The notes: a model not told the origin generated them from the letters alone. A stretch of DNA of 64,000 bases from PHAA01 sp963665865 (GCA_963665865.2 CAXXWF010000001.1:3596001-3660000); one strand, 5' to 3'. Numbered from the stretch's first letter, positions 51,369-60,697 are shown. Numbers and translations are program-made.

Positions 51369-52994
51369 ATGAGGGATGAAAGCAAAACGAAAAAGCAGCT
51401 TATTGATGAGTTAAAAGTGCTGCGAAGGCAAAATATTGACCTGGAATTACTGGACGCTGAGCATACGCGGACGGCCCAAGAATCACTGCAGGAAAGCGAA
51501 CGCAGAGTGCGGCGAATTGCGGAAGTTGTTTTTGAACTGCAGAAGGAGATAACTAAGCGGCAACAGGTAGAAGAGGAATTAGAAAAAGAGCGGCGCCGAT
51601 TGTTTTCGGTTCTGGATGGCCTGCCTGCTCAGGTGTATCTTATTGCACCAGATTATTCATTCCGCTTTTCCAATCGGTTCTTCCAAGAGCGTTTTGGGAA
51701 CCCGCAAGCAAGTCCTTGTTATACAATATTTCACGGTCGCACCGAGCCCTGCCTGGAATGTGAGACATTTATCGCGGGTGATCCCATTTGTTTCACCCAG
51801 GGGGAATGGAGCTACCCGGACGGTTATAATTATGAAGTATATGATTATCCTTTTATCGATGTCGATGGCTCTGAGATGCTGTTAAGCTTTGGTTTTGACA
51901 TCACCGAGCGCAAAAAGATAGAAGAGGAGCTGCGGCTATCGGAAGAACGCTTCTCCAAAGCCTTTAATGTAAGTCCTATGGCGATGATGATCAGTACTTT
52001 GGAGACAGAAGAATTTATTGACGTCAATGATAGCTTCTGCCGTCTATCCAAATATGAGCGCAATGATATACTGGGGCGAACAGCCATAGATTTAGGATTT
52101 TGGGTCAATCACCAGGATCGCTATCGAATCAAACGGATGATAATCAGGAAGGAACCTGTGCGTGAACTGGAGATATACTTCAACCGAAGAACTGGCGAAC
52201 AGGGTTTAGCGTTGTTTACAGCCGAAAGACTTGATATTAACGGAGAGACCTGTATTCTGGGTATTTTTACCGATATAACCGAGAGCAAGGCCATGGAAAT
52301 TGAAATGATCCGCTTGGATCGCCTGGGCCTGGTAGGGGAAATGGCGGCCTCAATTGGACATGAAATCAGAAACCCGATGACGACGGTGCGAGGGTTTTTG
52401 CAAATTCTGAAGGAGAATCCCCAATATGGTCAAGAACAAGAATATTTTGATCTAATGATTGAAGAGTTGGACCGTGCCAATGCTATAATAACTGAATTTC
52501 TTTCTCTGGCCAAGAATAAGATGGTGGAACTGCGACCCCTAAACCTCCAAACAATATTGACCAATATTCTGCCTCTGGTTCAAGCTAATGCGATAGCTCA
52601 GGATCAAAAGATTAAATTGGAGATGGAAGAAGTACCGGACCTGCTTCTGGATGAGAAAGAGATACGACAGTTGATTCTGAATTTAGTATATAATGCCTTG
52701 GAAGCGATGTCTTCTGATAGAAACGTTACAATACGAACCTATACCGAAAATGAAAATGTAGTGTTATCGGTTGAGGATCAAGGCAGTGGGATTGACCGTT
52801 ATTTATTAGAGAAATTGGGGACTCCCTTTTTTACCACCAAGGATCATGGGACTGGGCTGGGGTTGGCTATTTGTTATGGAATAGCCTCGCGCCACCATGC
52901 CAAAATTGACATAGAAACCGATTCACGTGGCACCACTTTTTTTATTCGGTTTCCATTTAACCAACTCTCCCCAGGGTTTGCTGTTAATTCTTAA
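51369..52994 (+). CDS. PAS-domain sensor histidine kinase (orphan, KinA/KinE-like)
   Basis: A 541-residue kinase; ATG 51369 follows GGGAGG. Order: N-terminal coiled coil (to about 75), PAS 1 with three cysteines C117, C128, C131 (a C-x10-C-x2-C cluster), PAS 2 (about 195-310), HisKA with phosphoacceptor H331 in SIGHEIRNP, and an HATPase domain with N, G1 (DQGSGI) and G2 (GTGLGLAIC) boxes. No transmembrane segments, so it senses an internal signal; the Cys cluster may bind metal, heme or redox groups. No response regulator is adjacent, as in sporulation phosphorelay kinases. Signal unknown. Confidence 0.92.
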   Translation: MRDESKTKKQLIDELKVLRRQNIDLELLDAEHTRTAQESLQESERRVRRIAEVVFELQKEITKRQQVEEELEKERRRLFSVLDGLPAQVYLIAPDYSFRFSNRFFQERFGNPQASPCYTIFHGRTEPCLECETFIAGDPICFTQGEWSYPDGYNYEVYDYPFIDVDGSEMLLSFGFDITERKKIEEELRLSEERFSKAFNVSPMAMMISTLETEEFIDVNDSFCRLSKYERNDILGRTAIDLGFWVNHQDRYRIKRMIIRKEPVRELEIYFNRRTGEQGLALFTAERLDINGETCILGIFTDITESKAMEIEMIRLDRLGLVGEMAASIGHEIRNPMTTVRGFLQILKENPQYGQEQEYFDLMIEELDRANAIITEFLSLAKNKMVELRPLNLQTILTNILPLVQANAIAQDQKIKLEMEEVPDLLLDEKEIRQLILNLVYNALEAMSSDRNVTIRTYTENENVVLSVEDQGSGIDRYLLEKLGTPFFTTKDHGTGLGLAICYGIASRHHAKIDIETDSRGTTFFIRFPFNQLSPGFAVNS

Positions 52995-53044
52995 CACACT
53001 GTTTGAGGTATCATTACCGAATTAGTTATTTTCAGCACCTGTGA

Positions 53045-53050
53045 TATAAT
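53045..53050 (+). promoter_or_regulatory. -10 box of the small basic-protein gene
   Basis: TATAAT about 35 bp upstream of the ATG at 53085. The -35 side (TTAGTT region) is weak. Confidence 0.4.
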
Positions 53051-53084
53051 AATAGGGAATCAAGATCTAGGAGGATATATTACT

Positions 53085-53249
53085 ATGGAAGAGAAAGATC
53101 AAAATATTGAACTGATGCGGCAAATGATAGAAAAAAAGAAGCAAAAAAGCGCTTCTCAGGGAAGTGTTAAGCGAGGTCCAGAAGACCGATTCGGCACCAC
53201 CAGTCCTGGCAACAAGAAACAAAAGAAGGGGGGACTTCCCCCCAAGTAA
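53085..53249 (+). CDS. Small basic protein, 54 residues
   Basis: ATG 53085 follows AGGAGG at ideal spacing and a TATAAT box. The protein is 54 residues, rich in Lys/Gln, with MRQMIEKKKQKSASQGSVKR and an end GNKKQKKGGLPPK. No membrane segment or known domain is seen. A strong terminator follows at 53271, so it is a stand-alone transcript. The transcription signals argue that it is real. I do not recognise a family; nucleic-acid binding is only a guess from charge. Confidence 0.65.
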   Translation: MEEKDQNIELMRQMIEKKKQKSASQGSVKRGPEDRFGTTSPGNKKQKKGGLPPK

Positions 53250-53270
53250 AATAATTGTGCCAGAGCAAGC

Positions 53271-53303
53271 AAAAAAGGTACCCTTGCGGGCACCTTTTTT
53301 GAC
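53271..53303. terminator. Bidirectional terminator
   Basis: AAAAAAGGT-A-CCC pairs with GGG-C-ACCTTTTTT across a TTGC loop. The A and T flanks let it serve both the small gene and, on the minus strand, the membrane-protein gene at 53369. Confidence 0.85.
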
Positions 53304-53310
53304 GATCTGA

Positions 53311-53343
53311 GGGGCCGGAAATAGTTTCCGGCCCTATTTTTAT
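53311..53343 (+). terminator. Second hairpin terminator
   Basis: GGGCCGGAAA-TAG-TTTCCGGCCC is a perfect 10-bp stem, then TATTTTTAT. It stands directly after the first one. Confidence 0.65.
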
Positions 53344-53368
53344 AATAATAACGAATGATGGAACGGCT

Positions 53369-53794
53369 TTATTTCCAGACTAGGCTAATACCGGCAGCGA
53401 TCATTAATAAGCCCGTTATGCGAATAAAAAAGGTGAAGTATCTAAACCCCATCCGCCGATAGTACTTTATCCCCATAATACCCTGAGGTCGTAATAGTAA
53501 CAGAAGTCCCATGCCTGCCAGCAAAACCGGTGAAATTAGTTCTAGATAGAGAGAGTTGCCGGTTACGGCTCGTATTAAAAAGGGGACGCCCATGAAAAGG
53601 AGCATCCAAACCAAAACGATTGGCATGAATTTAGGCGCGAAGCCGTTATAGGATGCGGCAAAGGAGTGCAGGTTTTGTTTGCAGGTGTCCGAACAGTACG
53701 GTAATTCCATGGTTTGGAGCTTACCGTTGTCCCATATACGTACCGCGGTTTTCTGGGAAGCACCTTGTTTTTTGCAATAATCACACCGACCCAT
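53369..53794 (-). CDS. Zinc-finger membrane protein
   Basis: A 141-residue protein. The N-terminal 45 residues carry CDYC and CSDTC, a treble-clef-like C-x2-C / C-x3-C zinc site. Three hydrophobic helices follow: about 55-75 (PIVLVWMLLFMGVPFLI), 83-102 (SPVLLAGMGLLLLL) and 120-139 (IRITGLLMIAAGISLVW). A short cytosolic loop RPQGIMGIKYYRRMGFRYF lies between the last two. The ATG has little upstream Shine-Dalgarno but the frame is well supported. I do not recognise the family; it looks like a small integral protein with a cytosolic zinc knuckle. Confidence 0.75.
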   Translation of the reverse strand: MGRCDYCKKQGASQKTAVRIWDNGKLQTMELPYCSDTCKQNLHSFAASYNGFAPKFMPIVLVWMLLFMGVPFLIRAVTGNSLYLELISPVLLAGMGLLLLLRPQGIMGIKYYRRMGFRYFTFFIRITGLLMIAAGISLVWK

Positions 53795-54016
53795 TTTTTA
53801 TTAACCTCGTTTTGCTATTTATATAAATAGTATTATAACAGATGGATGAATTATGTGCTGATAGGTTATTAAGGAGCAACTTATTTGACACCAGTATATG
53901 AAAATGGTAAAAAGAGCAGAAGGCTTATTAATGAAAGCAGACTATGCCAGGTATTATTTTAGTCGATACTGGGGTCTGCATAGATAGAAAGAATAATATA
54001 AAGGGAGAAATAAAAC

Positions 54017-55711
54017 ATGAACATAACCGATCCAACCTTACCCGCGAATTTTATTCAAACCCTTATAAATGAAGATCTAAAAGCCAATAAAAATGAAGGG
54101 CGAGTGCACACCCGGTTTCCCCCGGAACCCAATGGTTATCTACATATAGGACATGCCAAGGCAATCATAATAGACTTCGGTATGGCTCAAAGATTTAACG
54201 GCTTGTGCAATCTTCGCTTTGACGATACCAATCCTACCAAGGAAGAAACAGAGTATGTGGATTCCATTATGAATGATGTCCGCTGGCTTGGGTTTGATTG
54301 GGAAAACCGACTTTTCTTCGCATCTGATTATTTCGAAAGTCTCTATAATTTTGCGGAAGAACTGATTAGGAATGGTAAAGCCTATGTATGTGATCTAAAC
54401 ATAGATGAAATAAGGGAATACCGGGGTACATTGACCCAACCTGGTCAGGAAAGTCCTTATCGCCAACGCTCGGTTGAGGAAAATCTCGATTTATTCCAAA
54501 GAATGAGAGCGGGAGAATTTCCTGACGGCTCGCGGGTTCTGCGTGCCAAAATAGACATGGCCTCACCTAACCTTAATATGCGCGATCCGGTAATCTATAG
54601 AATTAGAAGGGCGCATCATCATAGAACTGGTGATAAATGGTGTATTTATCCAATGTATGATTTCCAACATCCCCTTTCAGATGCGATTGAGGGTATCACC
54701 CATTCTTTGTGCTCGCTTGAATATGAAGACCATCGACCGCTGTATGACTGGTTTGTACAAAATGTCAGTGCGCCGCATCAACCGCGGCAGATAGAGTTTG
54801 CCAGGCTTAATTTAACTTATACCATCATGAGCAAGCGTAAGTTGATTGAACTGGTTAAGAACGAATATGTATCGGGGTGGGATGATCCCAGAATGCCAAC
54901 CATCTCTGGACTCCGCAGGCGGGGGTATACCGCGGGGGCTATTCGCGATTTTTGCGACCGCATTGGGGTGGCCAAACGGGATAGTGTTGTGGATATTGCA
55001 TTATTGGAACACTGCATCAGGGAAGAATTAAATTTGACTGCACCGCGGGTTATGGCGGTGTTGCATCCGTTGAAGATAATTATTGATAATTATCCGGAGG
55101 GTCAGGTGGAGTGGTTGGAAGCGGAGAATAACCCCGAAAAACCGGAAACTGGATCACGTAAGATACCCTTTTCACGGGTGTTGTATATTGAACAGGAAGA
55201 CTTTATGGAAGATCCGCCCAAGAAATTCTTCCGGCTGGCCCCTGATCGGGAAATACGGCTCAAGAACGCTTATATAATTAAATGTGAACGGGTGGTCAAA
55301 GATGAAGCGACCGGCGTAATTATTGAACTGCATTGCTCCTATGATCCGGAAAGTCATAGCGGAGGAGCTACCAGCGGGCGCAAAATAAAAGGCACATCTC
55401 ATTGGGTCTCAGCAGCGCAGGCCATAAAAGCGGAGGTTCGATTATATGAGCATCTCTTTTTAAACGAAAATCCAGATAATGAAGAAGAGGGGCTTGATTA
55501 TAAATCAAAATTGAATCCTAATTCGGTTGAAATTTTAAAGTCGTGTCTGGTTGAACCCAGTTTAGCCGGGGCAGAACCTGAAAGTCGTTACCAGTTCATG
55601 CGGCAAGGCTATTTTTATCTTGATCCGGTTGATACAGCTGAGAACAAGCTGGTCTTTAACCGGATAGTATCGTTGCGTGATAGCTGGGCAAAAATTCAAA
55701 AAGGAAGCTGA
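54017..55711 (+). CDS. glnS: Glutaminyl-tRNA synthetase
   Basis: A 564-residue class I synthetase; ATG 54017 follows AAAGGGAG. The HIGH motif is 43-46 (PNGYLHIGHAKA), the KMSKS-like motif is MSKRK at 271-275, and the two-barrel anticodon domain occupies about 340-564. Length matches bacterial GlnRS (about 554). It charges tRNA-Gln directly. Many Firmicutes instead use GluRS plus GatCAB, so a GlnRS here may have come by horizontal transfer, as in a few Clostridia and Deinococci. No T-box leader was found. A terminator follows. Confidence 0.97.
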   Translation: MNITDPTLPANFIQTLINEDLKANKNEGRVHTRFPPEPNGYLHIGHAKAIIIDFGMAQRFNGLCNLRFDDTNPTKEETEYVDSIMNDVRWLGFDWENRLFFASDYFESLYNFAEELIRNGKAYVCDLNIDEIREYRGTLTQPGQESPYRQRSVEENLDLFQRMRAGEFPDGSRVLRAKIDMASPNLNMRDPVIYRIRRAHHHRTGDKWCIYPMYDFQHPLSDAIEGITHSLCSLEYEDHRPLYDWFVQNVSAPHQPRQIEFARLNLTYTIMSKRKLIELVKNEYVSGWDDPRMPTISGLRRRGYTAGAIRDFCDRIGVAKRDSVVDIALLEHCIREELNLTAPRVMAVLHPLKIIIDNYPEGQVEWLEAENNPEKPETGSRKIPFSRVLYIEQEDFMEDPPKKFFRLAPDREIRLKNAYIIKCERVVKDEATGVIIELHCSYDPESHSGGATSGRKIKGTSHWVSAAQAIKAEVRLYEHLFLNENPDNEEEGLDYKSKLNPNSVEILKSCLVEPSLAGAEPESRYQFMRQGYFYLDPVDTAENKLVFNRIVSLRDSWAKIQKGS

Positions 55712-55719
55712 AAGAGTAA

Positions 55720-55749
55720 ACCCCGGCCAATGGCCGGGGTCTGGTTTTT
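55720..55749 (+). terminator. glnS terminator
   Basis: ACCCCGGCC-AAT-GGCCGGGGT is a perfect 9-bp stem, followed by CTGGTTTTTG. Confidence 0.9.
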
Positions 55750-55769
55750 GTATGAGAGAAATACACCAT

Positions 55770-56009
55770 CTATAGATCCATGGCGTTGACCGTTACACCC
55801 TCGATGTTGCGGAGATCGCTGGTTAGGTGTTGGACATCACTGGTATCAGCCTCCATTAATATGGCAATTAATCCATCGTGCTTATCAGGAGCTGGTATCC
55901 CAAAGCGTGCGGAGATTTTGGTTCCGTAGGTGGTCAATACTTTTTGTACATTGTCAGCATGATCATCCCGATCATCTACCCGGATCCCGATTATGTTTAA
56001 TCTTTTCAC
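55770..56009 (-). CDS. TM1266-like ACT-domain protein (putative hydrogenase-associated regulator)
   Basis: A 79-residue protein; GTG 56009 has GGGGGG at 8 bp, while GTG 56018 is too close to it. The sequence (KRLNIIGIRVDDRDDHADNV, GTKISARFGIPAPDK, then GLIAILMEADTSDVQHLTSD) is the TM1266 family, a NikR C-terminal/ACT-like fold often annotated as an iron-only hydrogenase system regulator and usually found beside hydrogenase maturation genes. Here it stands alone between glnS and the liv operon. It lacks a DNA-binding domain, so direct transcription control is unproven. Confidence 0.85.
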   Translation of the reverse strand: MKRLNIIGIRVDDRDDHADNVQKVLTTYGTKISARFGIPAPDKHDGLIAILMEADTSDVQHLTSDLRNIEGVTVNAMDL

Positions 56010-56121
56010 GTAATTCACCCCCCTTTAGTATTCGCTTGTAGCTTATCCAGGTATTTACCCGTTTATTCACTTACTCTAAGTTAATACACTCTTCATGGGG
56101 CGGGAGTGTTATTTTTTTCCC

Positions 56122-56150
56122 TTGTTAGGATGAGAGAAGGACACTATAAT
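56122..56150 (+). promoter_or_regulatory. Probable sigma-A promoter upstream of livK
   Basis: TTGTTA, 17 bp, TATAAT. It is about 270 bp before livK, leaving a long leader that contains a hairpin CCTAAT-AACC / GGTA-ATTAGG at 56184-56213 and a second weaker TATAAT box near 56337. Confidence 0.6.
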
Positions 56151-56417
56151 AGTAGTAATTGATGGGCGAGGAGCGACGATGTTCCTAATAACCGTGGTTT
56201 CATGGTAATTAGGGCTTTTCCATTTTATAGACCACAAGGAGCTGAACCGGCCTATCTTAGATAATCAAACTACCAGATAACGAATCCCAAAAAGCTATAA
56301 TAACAGAAATTTATAGATGAAACTATTTAAATGTCATATAATTAGTGGTAATAATTTTCACAAGGGATGCCCGGAGTATCCTACCGTTACATATTATTAA
56401 ATCAAGGAGGTTGTCGG
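56151..56417 (+). promoter_or_regulatory. Long leader of the liv operon
   Basis: No gene is seen. The hairpin at 56184-56213 has one A-A mismatch and is followed by GCTTTTCC. It could attenuate transcription, but I see no leader peptide rich in branched-chain codons. Confidence 0.35.
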
Positions 56418-57617
56418 ATGTTAAGAAGAAAGAGCAAGGTCGTAGTCTCAGTTCTATTACTCGTGTTTACACTCGGAATGCTGGGTGGATGTACCAGCAA
56501 AGCCAAAACTACAGGTGATTCAGCCGCGAATAAAATCAAGATTGCCAGCGTAACTCCTCTGTCCGGTTCACAGGCGGCTCTGGGAGAACAAATTAAACTG
56601 GGTGCCCAGATGGCGTTCGATGAGCAAAAGGCCGAGGTTGAAAAACTGGGCTTTACCTTGGAGTTTGCTCCCCAGGATGACCAGGCTGACCCTAAAGTTG
56701 GCGTAGCGGTTGCCCAAAAGTTATTAGCGGATACAGATGTCCTGGCCGTTGACGGGCATTTTAATTCCGGGGTGGCCATTCCTTCATCAGAAATTTATGC
56801 CAAAGACAACCTCTGTATGGTATCCCCTGCCAATACTGCGGTAGGAATAACTGATCGCAGACTCCCCAATGTAAATCGTATTTGTGCTCGCGATGATGTA
56901 CAAGGACCTCTGGGAGCTGATTTTGCAGCGCAGGACCTTGGCGCCAAAACAATCTTTTTAATTCATGATAAGACCACCTATGGTCAATCTATTGCCGATG
57001 AAGTTAAGAAGCAGGCGACCGTAGATGGTATGCAGGTGGTTGGTTATGAAGGTATTACTCCTGGTGAGAGCGATTTCAGCGGGGTTCTCAATAAAGTAGC
57101 CGTCGTAAAACCAGATGTGGTATATTTTGGCGGAATCTATCCCGAAGGTTCATTACTGATTAAACAAATGAGTGATAAAGGCATTAAAGCAAAATTTATC
57201 GGTCCGGATGGGATGGATGATCCCGAAGAGGTTAAAATTGCTGGGGCCGCAGTTATTGGAACTTACTATACATCACCGGCTGCTGATATTAGCCGTACTC
57301 CTGCCGGTAAAGCCTGGGTTGACAGTTTCACTGCCAAATTCGGCAAAGCACCGAGCAACTGGTCTGCTTATGGATATGATGCTATGAATGTTATTATGGA
57401 AGGGCTTAAGAAAGCTATCGTGGCCAATGGCGGCAAGAAACCTTCCCGCCTCCAGGTATCCACTGCAGTTCGCGCGGTGAGTGGCTTGCAAGGACTTACT
57501 TCCGTCATCAGCTTTGATGATAAAGGTGACAATAAAGGTGCCAAGCTTTACGTAGCTCAGTTCAAAGAAGCTAAATATCCGCCAGCGGTGGTTAAAGAAG
57601 TTAACGCGTTTAAGTAA
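56418..57617 (+). CDS. livK: Branched-chain amino acid ABC transporter, substrate-binding lipoprotein
   Basis: A 399-residue type I periplasmic-binding protein. ATG 56418 follows AAGGAGG. A lipoprotein signal (VVSVLLLVFTLGMLGGC, lipobox LGGC with Cys 27) anchors it outside the membrane. The mature part opens IKIASVTPLSGSQAALGEQI, the hallmark of LivJ/LivK, and the ligand contact region includes SPANTA. It is the first gene of livKHMGF, and binds Leu/Ile/Val or a related amino acid. Confidence 0.93.
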   Translation: MLRRKSKVVVSVLLLVFTLGMLGGCTSKAKTTGDSAANKIKIASVTPLSGSQAALGEQIKLGAQMAFDEQKAEVEKLGFTLEFAPQDDQADPKVGVAVAQKLLADTDVLAVDGHFNSGVAIPSSEIYAKDNLCMVSPANTAVGITDRRLPNVNRICARDDVQGPLGADFAAQDLGAKTIFLIHDKTTYGQSIADEVKKQATVDGMQVVGYEGITPGESDFSGVLNKVAVVKPDVVYFGGIYPEGSLLIKQMSDKGIKAKFIGPDGMDDPEEVKIAGAAVIGTYYTSPAADISRTPAGKAWVDSFTAKFGKAPSNWSAYGYDAMNVIMEGLKKAIVANGGKKPSRLQVSTAVRAVSGLQGLTSVISFDDKGDNKGAKLYVAQFKEAKYPPAVVKEVNAFK

Positions 57618-57696
57618 AAAATGACAAGCGAAGCGGGGGGAGCGGCTAGTATGTTCCTCTCGCTTCAACTTGTAATTGGGAGGTCCTCTGCTCAAG

Positions 57697-58656
57697 ATGG
57701 AACAATTTTTACAATTATTACCCCAATGTTTATGGGATGGGCTTACTCTGGGAGTAGTTTATGCGATTGTGGCGCTTGGCTACACTATGGTTTATGGGGT
57801 CCTCGAGCTTATCAACTTTGCTCATAGTGAAATCTTTATGGTGGGAGCCTTTGCAGGGACGGAAGTCCTCTTATATCTTCAGTCTTACGGATACCTCACT
57901 GGAATACCAGCACCTGTAGCCCTAATTATCGCCTTGTTTGTGGCTATGCTGCTCAGCGGAGGATTAGGGGTCTTGATGGAACGGATTGCCTACCGACCCT
58001 TACGCAATGCTCCTCGTTTGGTCCCGCTGATTTCGGCGATTGGGGTTTCATTTTTTTTGCAGGATGCAGTTCGCCTAATTGAAGGATTATGGAAGAACGC
58101 CTTCTACCTGACGGCCCCCTCTATCTTTCCAGCTTCGATTGAGATTTCTACTAATTTGAAGCTGCCGGTTAAATCCCTGGTGGTTATGATTTCGGCGGTT
58201 ATAATGATGGTAGGATTGCAGATTTTTGTAACCCGTACAAAATGGGGGAAAGCTATTCGTGCGGTGGCTCAAGATCGTGATACTTCGTCGCTAATGAGTA
58301 TAAATGTCAATCGAGTTATTTCGCTTACATTCTTTATCGGTGCTGCTCTAGGCGGTGCCGCGGGAACACTTTTCGCTTGCCAGTATTCCTTGATTAATCC
58401 TTATGTGGGATTTATCCTGGGTATAAAAGCATTTACCGCAGCAGTACTCGGGGGAATTGGAAGCATTCCCGGGGCAATGGCAGGGGGAATTCTCCTGGGG
58501 GTTCTGGAGTCGGTTGGAGCAGCCGGTTTGGGAATTGCCACCAATGGGGCCATGGGAGCTGAATATAAGGATGTATTTGCTTTTGTGATTCTAATTGCCG
58601 TGCTGATTTTGAAACCCAGTGGTCTTTTCGGCGAAGAAACGGGGGACAAGGTTTAA
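57697..58656 (+). CDS. livH: Branched-chain amino acid ABC permease
   Basis: A 319-residue membrane permease. ATG 57697 is preferred; GGGAGG lies 13 bp upstream, a long spacing. Lines include LGVVYAIVALGYTMVYGVLE and the EAA-type loop region GKAIRAVAQDRDTSSLMSIN, typical of LivH. About eight hydrophobic helices. It pairs with LivM in the membrane channel; its TAA abuts the livM start. Confidence 0.93.
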   Translation: MEQFLQLLPQCLWDGLTLGVVYAIVALGYTMVYGVLELINFAHSEIFMVGAFAGTEVLLYLQSYGYLTGIPAPVALIIALFVAMLLSGGLGVLMERIAYRPLRNAPRLVPLISAIGVSFFLQDAVRLIEGLWKNAFYLTAPSIFPASIEISTNLKLPVKSLVVMISAVIMMVGLQIFVTRTKWGKAIRAVAQDRDTSSLMSINVNRVISLTFFIGAALGGAAGTLFACQYSLINPYVGFILGIKAFTAAVLGGIGSIPGAMAGGILLGVLESVGAAGLGIATNGAMGAEYKDVFAFVILIAVLILKPSGLFGEETGDKV

Positions 58657-59931
58657 ATGGCTAAAATTAATTTATTAGACAAAATTAATCCAAAATACAA
58701 ACTGGCCTTACAGTGGGTTTTTGTCATCGGGGTCAACGTTTTATTTTATCTCGACCCGCAGTCCGGTTTATGGTTTATACTCTTTCTGGCTTCTCTTTTT
58801 GTACTCTACCGTATGCCCGTCTCAACCCGGCTGAAATACCCGGCCACATTGGTTATCCTGGCTGGGGTAATGCCATTGGTGGGAATGCAGAATAGTTACT
58901 ATTTTGACGTAATCACTCAGGTAGGAATTTATGCCGCGCTGGCTATAGGGCTCAATATTGTAGTCGGTTTTGCTGGCCTTTTGAATTTTGGCTATGTAGC
59001 CTTTTATGCATTTGGAGCTTACTTATATGCGATTTTTGCTACGGCTCAGGCGGCTAACTTTATTCCTGCGGCTGTAGCTCATTTTCCTTTGTCAGGTAAT
59101 TGGTTCTGGGTTTTCCTGGTGTTGGGGGCGTTGCTGTCCGCTGGTTTGGGGGTCCTGCTGGGGTTCCCCGTCCTGCGACTGCGGGGCGATTACCTGGCTA
59201 TCGTTACCCTGGGTTTTGCCGAGATAATTCGCATTGTTTTTAACAATTTAGATAAACCGATAAACATTACGAATGGCCCCAAAGGACTGTCTCCCATAGA
59301 ACCGCCGGCTTTGTTCGGGATGGTGTTAAATCAGCCCATCCATTTTTATTTTATTGTATTAGTTATTCTTATCCTAACTATTATCATAGCCCAGCGCCTG
59401 GATTCCTCCCGTATCGGAAGATGCTGGGCAGCTATCCGGGAAGATGAATTGGCAGCCCGTAGTATGGGGGTTCCGGTAGTGAGGATGAAACTGCTGGCTT
59501 TTGCAATTGGGGCCTCTTTTGCGGGTACGATGGGAGTTGTTTTTGCCGCTAAGCAAACGTTTGTTGATCCGTCCAGCTTTGGATTTATGGAATCCATCGG
59601 TATTTTATCAATGGTTATCGTGGGGGGTATGGGCAATATTGCCGGGGTTATCATTGGTGCGGTGGGGGTGGTCATGCTGCAGTTAAATGTGCTCAAGGAA
59701 CTTTCTCAATATTTGGGACAATTGGCTGCCCAGGGCATCATCCATATACCTTCCCAGGTAGACCCAGCCAAGTACGAGAAGCTTATTTATGGCTTAATCT
59801 TAATCCTGGCTTGTATCTACCGACCGCAGGGTTTGTTACCCGCCCATCGTTCCTTACCAAACTGGCTTAAGCGAAGTAAACAGGATAAGGTAATAAATGG
59901 GACACAGGAGGATAACACGGATGTTACTTGA
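58657..59931 (+). CDS. livM: Branched-chain amino acid ABC permease
   Basis: A 424-residue permease, ATG 58657 directly after the livH stop. An N-terminal hydrophobic extension of about 90 residues precedes the family core (ALAIGLNIVVGFAGLLNFGY), and the EAA-like loop reads RCWAAIREDELAARSMGVPV. It is longer than many LivM proteins because of that extension and a hydrophilic tail (KRSKQDKVINGTQEDNTDVT). It overlaps livG by 11 bp. Confidence 0.93.
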   Translation: MAKINLLDKINPKYKLALQWVFVIGVNVLFYLDPQSGLWFILFLASLFVLYRMPVSTRLKYPATLVILAGVMPLVGMQNSYYFDVITQVGIYAALAIGLNIVVGFAGLLNFGYVAFYAFGAYLYAIFATAQAANFIPAAVAHFPLSGNWFWVFLVLGALLSAGLGVLLGFPVLRLRGDYLAIVTLGFAEIIRIVFNNLDKPINITNGPKGLSPIEPPALFGMVLNQPIHFYFIVLVILILTIIIAQRLDSSRIGRCWAAIREDELAARSMGVPVVRMKLLAFAIGASFAGTMGVVFAAKQTFVDPSSFGFMESIGILSMVIVGGMGNIAGVIIGAVGVVMLQLNVLKELSQYLGQLAAQGIIHIPSQVDPAKYEKLIYGLILILACIYRPQGLLPAHRSLPNWLKRSKQDKVINGTQEDNTDVT

Positions 59932-60685
59932 GGCGAGAGAGATTAATAAATCCTTTGGAGGTCTAACCGCAGTCAATGATATAGATTTCTCTTTGGACGT
60001 TGGACAGATTGCTAGTATTATTGGACCAAATGGAGCCGGTAAGACTACTTTTTTCAATATTATCAGTGGTTATTATATTCCTGATCGAGGGAAGATTATT
60101 TTTGACGGTCGCGATGTAACCAAATTATCACCGGAAAAAGTTGCTGCTTGTGGAATTGCCCGCACCTTTCAAAATATTCGGCTATTTCCTGACCTGATGG
60201 TGGTTGAGAATGTATTAGTGGGAATGCATCTGCATTTATCCTCTAATATAGCCAAGATTGTTTTCAACTCCCGTGGGGTACGTAACGAGGAAGAGCAGGC
60301 TTATGAAGATGCGCGTAACCTTTTAGAGTATGCAGGGCTGGCGGGCAAAGAGACGGAACTAGCACGGAGCCTGTCATATGGGGATCAGAGGCGGCTGGAA
60401 GTTGCCCGGGCTCTGGCGGTAAGGCCAAAATTGCTGCTCCTGGATGAGCCTACCGCCGGTATGAACCCCAGGGAAACGGATGAAATGAAAGAATTTATTC
60501 TGCATTTACGCGATGAAAGAAAGGTTACCATCTTGTTAATTGAACATGACATGAAGGTGGTAATGGGCATATCTGACCATATAACAGTCCTAAACTATGG
60601 CATGAAGATCGCCGAGGGAAAGCCTCAGGAAATCAGGGATAATCCTGAAGTAATCAAGGCTTACCTGGGTCAGGAAGCTGTTTAA
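59921..60685 (+). CDS. livG: Branched-chain amino acid ABC transporter ATPase
   Basis: A 254-residue ATPase, ATG 59921 behind GGAGG. Walker A GPNGAGKTT, the LivG-specific insert around RTFQNIRLFPDLMVVENVLV, the signature variant LSYGDQRRLE, and Walker B LLLLDEPTAGMNP are all present. It energises uptake together with LivF. It overlaps the end of livM and is 12 bp from livF. Confidence 0.95.
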   Translation: MLLEAREINKSFGGLTAVNDIDFSLDVGQIASIIGPNGAGKTTFFNIISGYYIPDRGKIIFDGRDVTKLSPEKVAACGIARTFQNIRLFPDLMVVENVLVGMHLHLSSNIAKIVFNSRGVRNEEEQAYEDARNLLEYAGLAGKETELARSLSYGDQRRLEVARALAVRPKLLLLDEPTAGMNPRETDEMKEFILHLRDERKVTILLIEHDMKVVMGISDHITVLNYGMKIAEGKPQEIRDNPEVIKAYLGQEAV

Positions 60686-60697
60686 GGAGGCCAAAGA

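Noticed and set aside
53820..54016. T-box leader upstream of glnS
   Set aside because: No GGTGG T-box sequence or terminator/antiterminator pair is present.
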